In this document: positions 21,526 to 22,640 of the stretch, one piece after another
Layout of the letters: the number at the start of each line of letters is the position of its first letter
Numbering within the stretch: the first letter of the stretch is position 1
DNA from: DATEJJ01 sp039649115
GTDB lineage: Bacteria; Actinomycetota; Actinomycetes; Mycobacteriales; Micromonosporaceae
Assembly (NCBI GenBank): GCA_039649115.1
Contig: JBBWZQ010000322.1
Location: forward strand, 1-22,640
DNA length: 22,640 nucleotides
Direction of reading: 5' to 3'
Translations under genes and position numbers: made by a program
Notes under the pieces: model-generated
Seen by the model: only the letters and a program-made list of their open reading frames with translations
Databases searched by the model: none
What the model was told of the DNA's origin: nothing

Positions 21526-22569
21526 TCAGGTGTCCAGCCTCGGCGCCGGTACCCAGTCGACGCGTTGCTGGTAGACCGCGAGCTGGCGGAAGACGCCGCG
21601 GGCCGCGTCGGCGCCGAGGAGATCCCGGATGCGCTGCCCGGTGACGGTGATGACCAGCTTGAGCCCGTTGACCTCCCACAGCATCAACTGGTCCCGGTAC
21701 CCGCCGCCGGATCCGGCCTGCGTCGTGCGCCGGGCCGGGTGGCCCTCCATCGTGGTGTTGGACCCGACACCGGGATCGCTCATCAGGATCTGCTCGGCGA
21801 AGCTCATCGGGCTCGCCTGGATCTCCAGCACCGGATGCTCCACAGTGGAGTCCACCGGCAGCGGACCGGGTGCGTACCGCAGCCGGTACAGGAACTGGTC
21901 CTCGGTACCGGGGTCGTAGGCGTCCATGCCCCGCAGCCGCAGGACCGCGGGCACGTCCCGCAGCGCGACCGGCAGCCGTACCGGTTCGGCCCGGTCCAGC
22001 CGCAGCCCCGCGGCGATCCGGCCGGCCGTGGCGACGTTGTCCGGCCCGGCACCGGTGAAGGTGACCACGCCCTGACCCCCCGACGTGTGCTGCCAGTTGA
22101 GGCACACCGTCGACGAGCGGAGCCCCAGCCCGCCGCGCCCCGCCCACCGGGTCGTCCGGCCGCCGACCCGGTCGTTACCCGTGGCCACCACCCACGGATC
22201 TCGATGGTCGTCGTCCCAGGCTGGTGTCACGCCGGGCCGGTAGACCTCTGCCTGCAGCGTGAAGCGGCTGTTGCTCGCCGCCTCGCCGGTGACCCATTCG
22301 TGGTTCGTGTCGATCCCGAATCCGGTGACGCGGTAGTCCGCCGGCAGCCAGGACAGGCGGATGTGGCGTTCCAGCACCGGACCGGTGACGGGGCGTGGGC
22401 TCCGGCTGGTCCGCGGCGCGTCGACCGGCTGCGGCACCGTTCTCGTGTCGTCGCAGCCGGAGAGCGACGCGCTACCGGCAGTGCTCGCGACCGCGGCCGC
22501 CACGGTGCCCAGCAGGATCCGGCGACGGCTGACCGGTCGCGCAGGCCGCGGTGCCGGGTCCATACGCAT
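21526..22569 (-). CDS. Tat-type lipoprotein of unknown function (347 aa)
   Basis: The N-terminus has three arginines in VSRRRILLG (13-21), a hydrophobic Ala/Val-rich stretch and the lipobox SLSGC with Cys39. It is therefore a probable Tat-exported lipoprotein, followed by a Pro/Ser/Thr linker. The ~280-residue mature domain is rich in beta-strand patterns (ERHIRLSWLPADYRVTGFG, GVVTFTGAGPDNVATAGRIA, LKLVITVTGQRIRDLLG) with no catalytic motif I know. Two similar-looking halves, each ending in a strand then a helix, suggest an internal repeat, but I could not confirm one. ATG 22569 is supported by GGAGGA eight bases upstream; a second in-frame ATG at 22563 is too far from it. It may be a cell-surface sensor or carbohydrate-binding protein. 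Confidence 0.8.
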   Translation of the reverse strand: MRMDPAPRPARPVSRRRILLGTVAAAVASTAGSASLSGCDDTRTVPQPVDAPRTSRSPRPVTGPVLERHIRLSWLPADYRVTGFGIDTNHEWVTGEAASNSRFTLQAEVYRPGVTPAWDDDHRDPWVVATGNDRVGGRTTRWAGRGGLGLRSSTVCLNWQHTSGGQGVVTFTGAGPDNVATAGRIAAGLRLDRAEPVRLPVALRDVPAVLRLRGMDAYDPGTEDQFLYRLRYAPGPLPVDSTVEHPVLEIQASPMSFAEQILMSDPGVGSNTTMEGHPARRTTQAGSGGGYRDQLMLWEVNGLKLVITVTGQRIRDLLGADAARGVFRQLAVYQQRVDWVPAPRLDT

Positions 22570-22640
22570 CGGTCACGTCCTCCGTACGCTTGCGTGCGCG
22601 GTTGCCGACGATGATCGCATCTGGCCGCGTCGCGCGCCGT

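Overview
The window is very GC-rich, uses high-GC third positions, and has many GTG starts. It also carries twin-arginine lipoprotein signals, a SpoIIE-type phosphatase, an NB-ARC/TPR regulator and an ATP-dependent LigC ligase. Together these point to a filamentous actinobacterium. The Micromonosporaceae (Actinoplanes/Micromonospora/Dactylosporangium-like) are my best guess, but this is an inference from style and not a database match. I see no rRNA, tRNA, CRISPR, transposase or phage gene. The region looks chromosomal, made of many small transcription units.

Layout, left to right. (1) 1-2826, + strand: the end of an acyl-CoA degradation operon (acyl-CoA dehydrogenase C-terminus, a second small acyl-CoA dehydrogenase subunit, a crotonase, a fumarylacetoacetate-hydrolase-family protein). 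The genes overlap by 1 or 4 bases and are closed by a hairpin. (2) 2972-5623, +: a large HTH/NB-ARC/TPR STAND regulator whose 3' end overlaps a convergent gene for a secreted stand-alone CBM2 domain (5604-5999, -). (3) 6154-8559, +: two unrelated MFS transporters, each with its own promoter. (4) 8652-11515, +: an ANTAR-PAS-PAS-SpoIIE phosphatase translationally coupled to a glutathionyl-hydroquinone-reductase-like enzyme, convergent with a secreted protein of unknown function (11528-12955, -). (5) 12956-14801: a divergent intergenic region with a G-rich octamer array, then ligC, then a palindrome-rich repeat region ending in a 19-bp hairpin. (6) 14802-18789, -: a DUF559/AbiEi-like protein and, upstream of it, a three-gene sugar-type ABC importer with a recognisable promoter/operator. 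(7) 18961-22569: a rhomboid-like membrane protein (-), a beta-carbonic anhydrase and a GNAT acetyltransferase (+), a small PH-like protein (-) and a Tat lipoprotein (-).

The genes do not form one obvious pathway. The clear functional units are the acyl-CoA operon, the phosphatase/reductase pair and the ABC importer. The strongest non-coding signals are: (a) a recurring arrangement of a -10 box, six bases, then the start codon, which implies many leaderless mRNAs; (b) the G3-N5 octamer array abutting the ligC promoter; (c) the nested palindromes and the duplicated ligC tail downstream of ligC; and (d) a marked excess of the palindrome GGTACC (34 by hand count). I did not find a convincing wholly new multi-gene system. 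The best candidates for something undescribed are the palindrome-rich element at 14393-14796, the G-rich array before ligC, and the coupled ANTAR-phosphatase/quinone-reductase pair.
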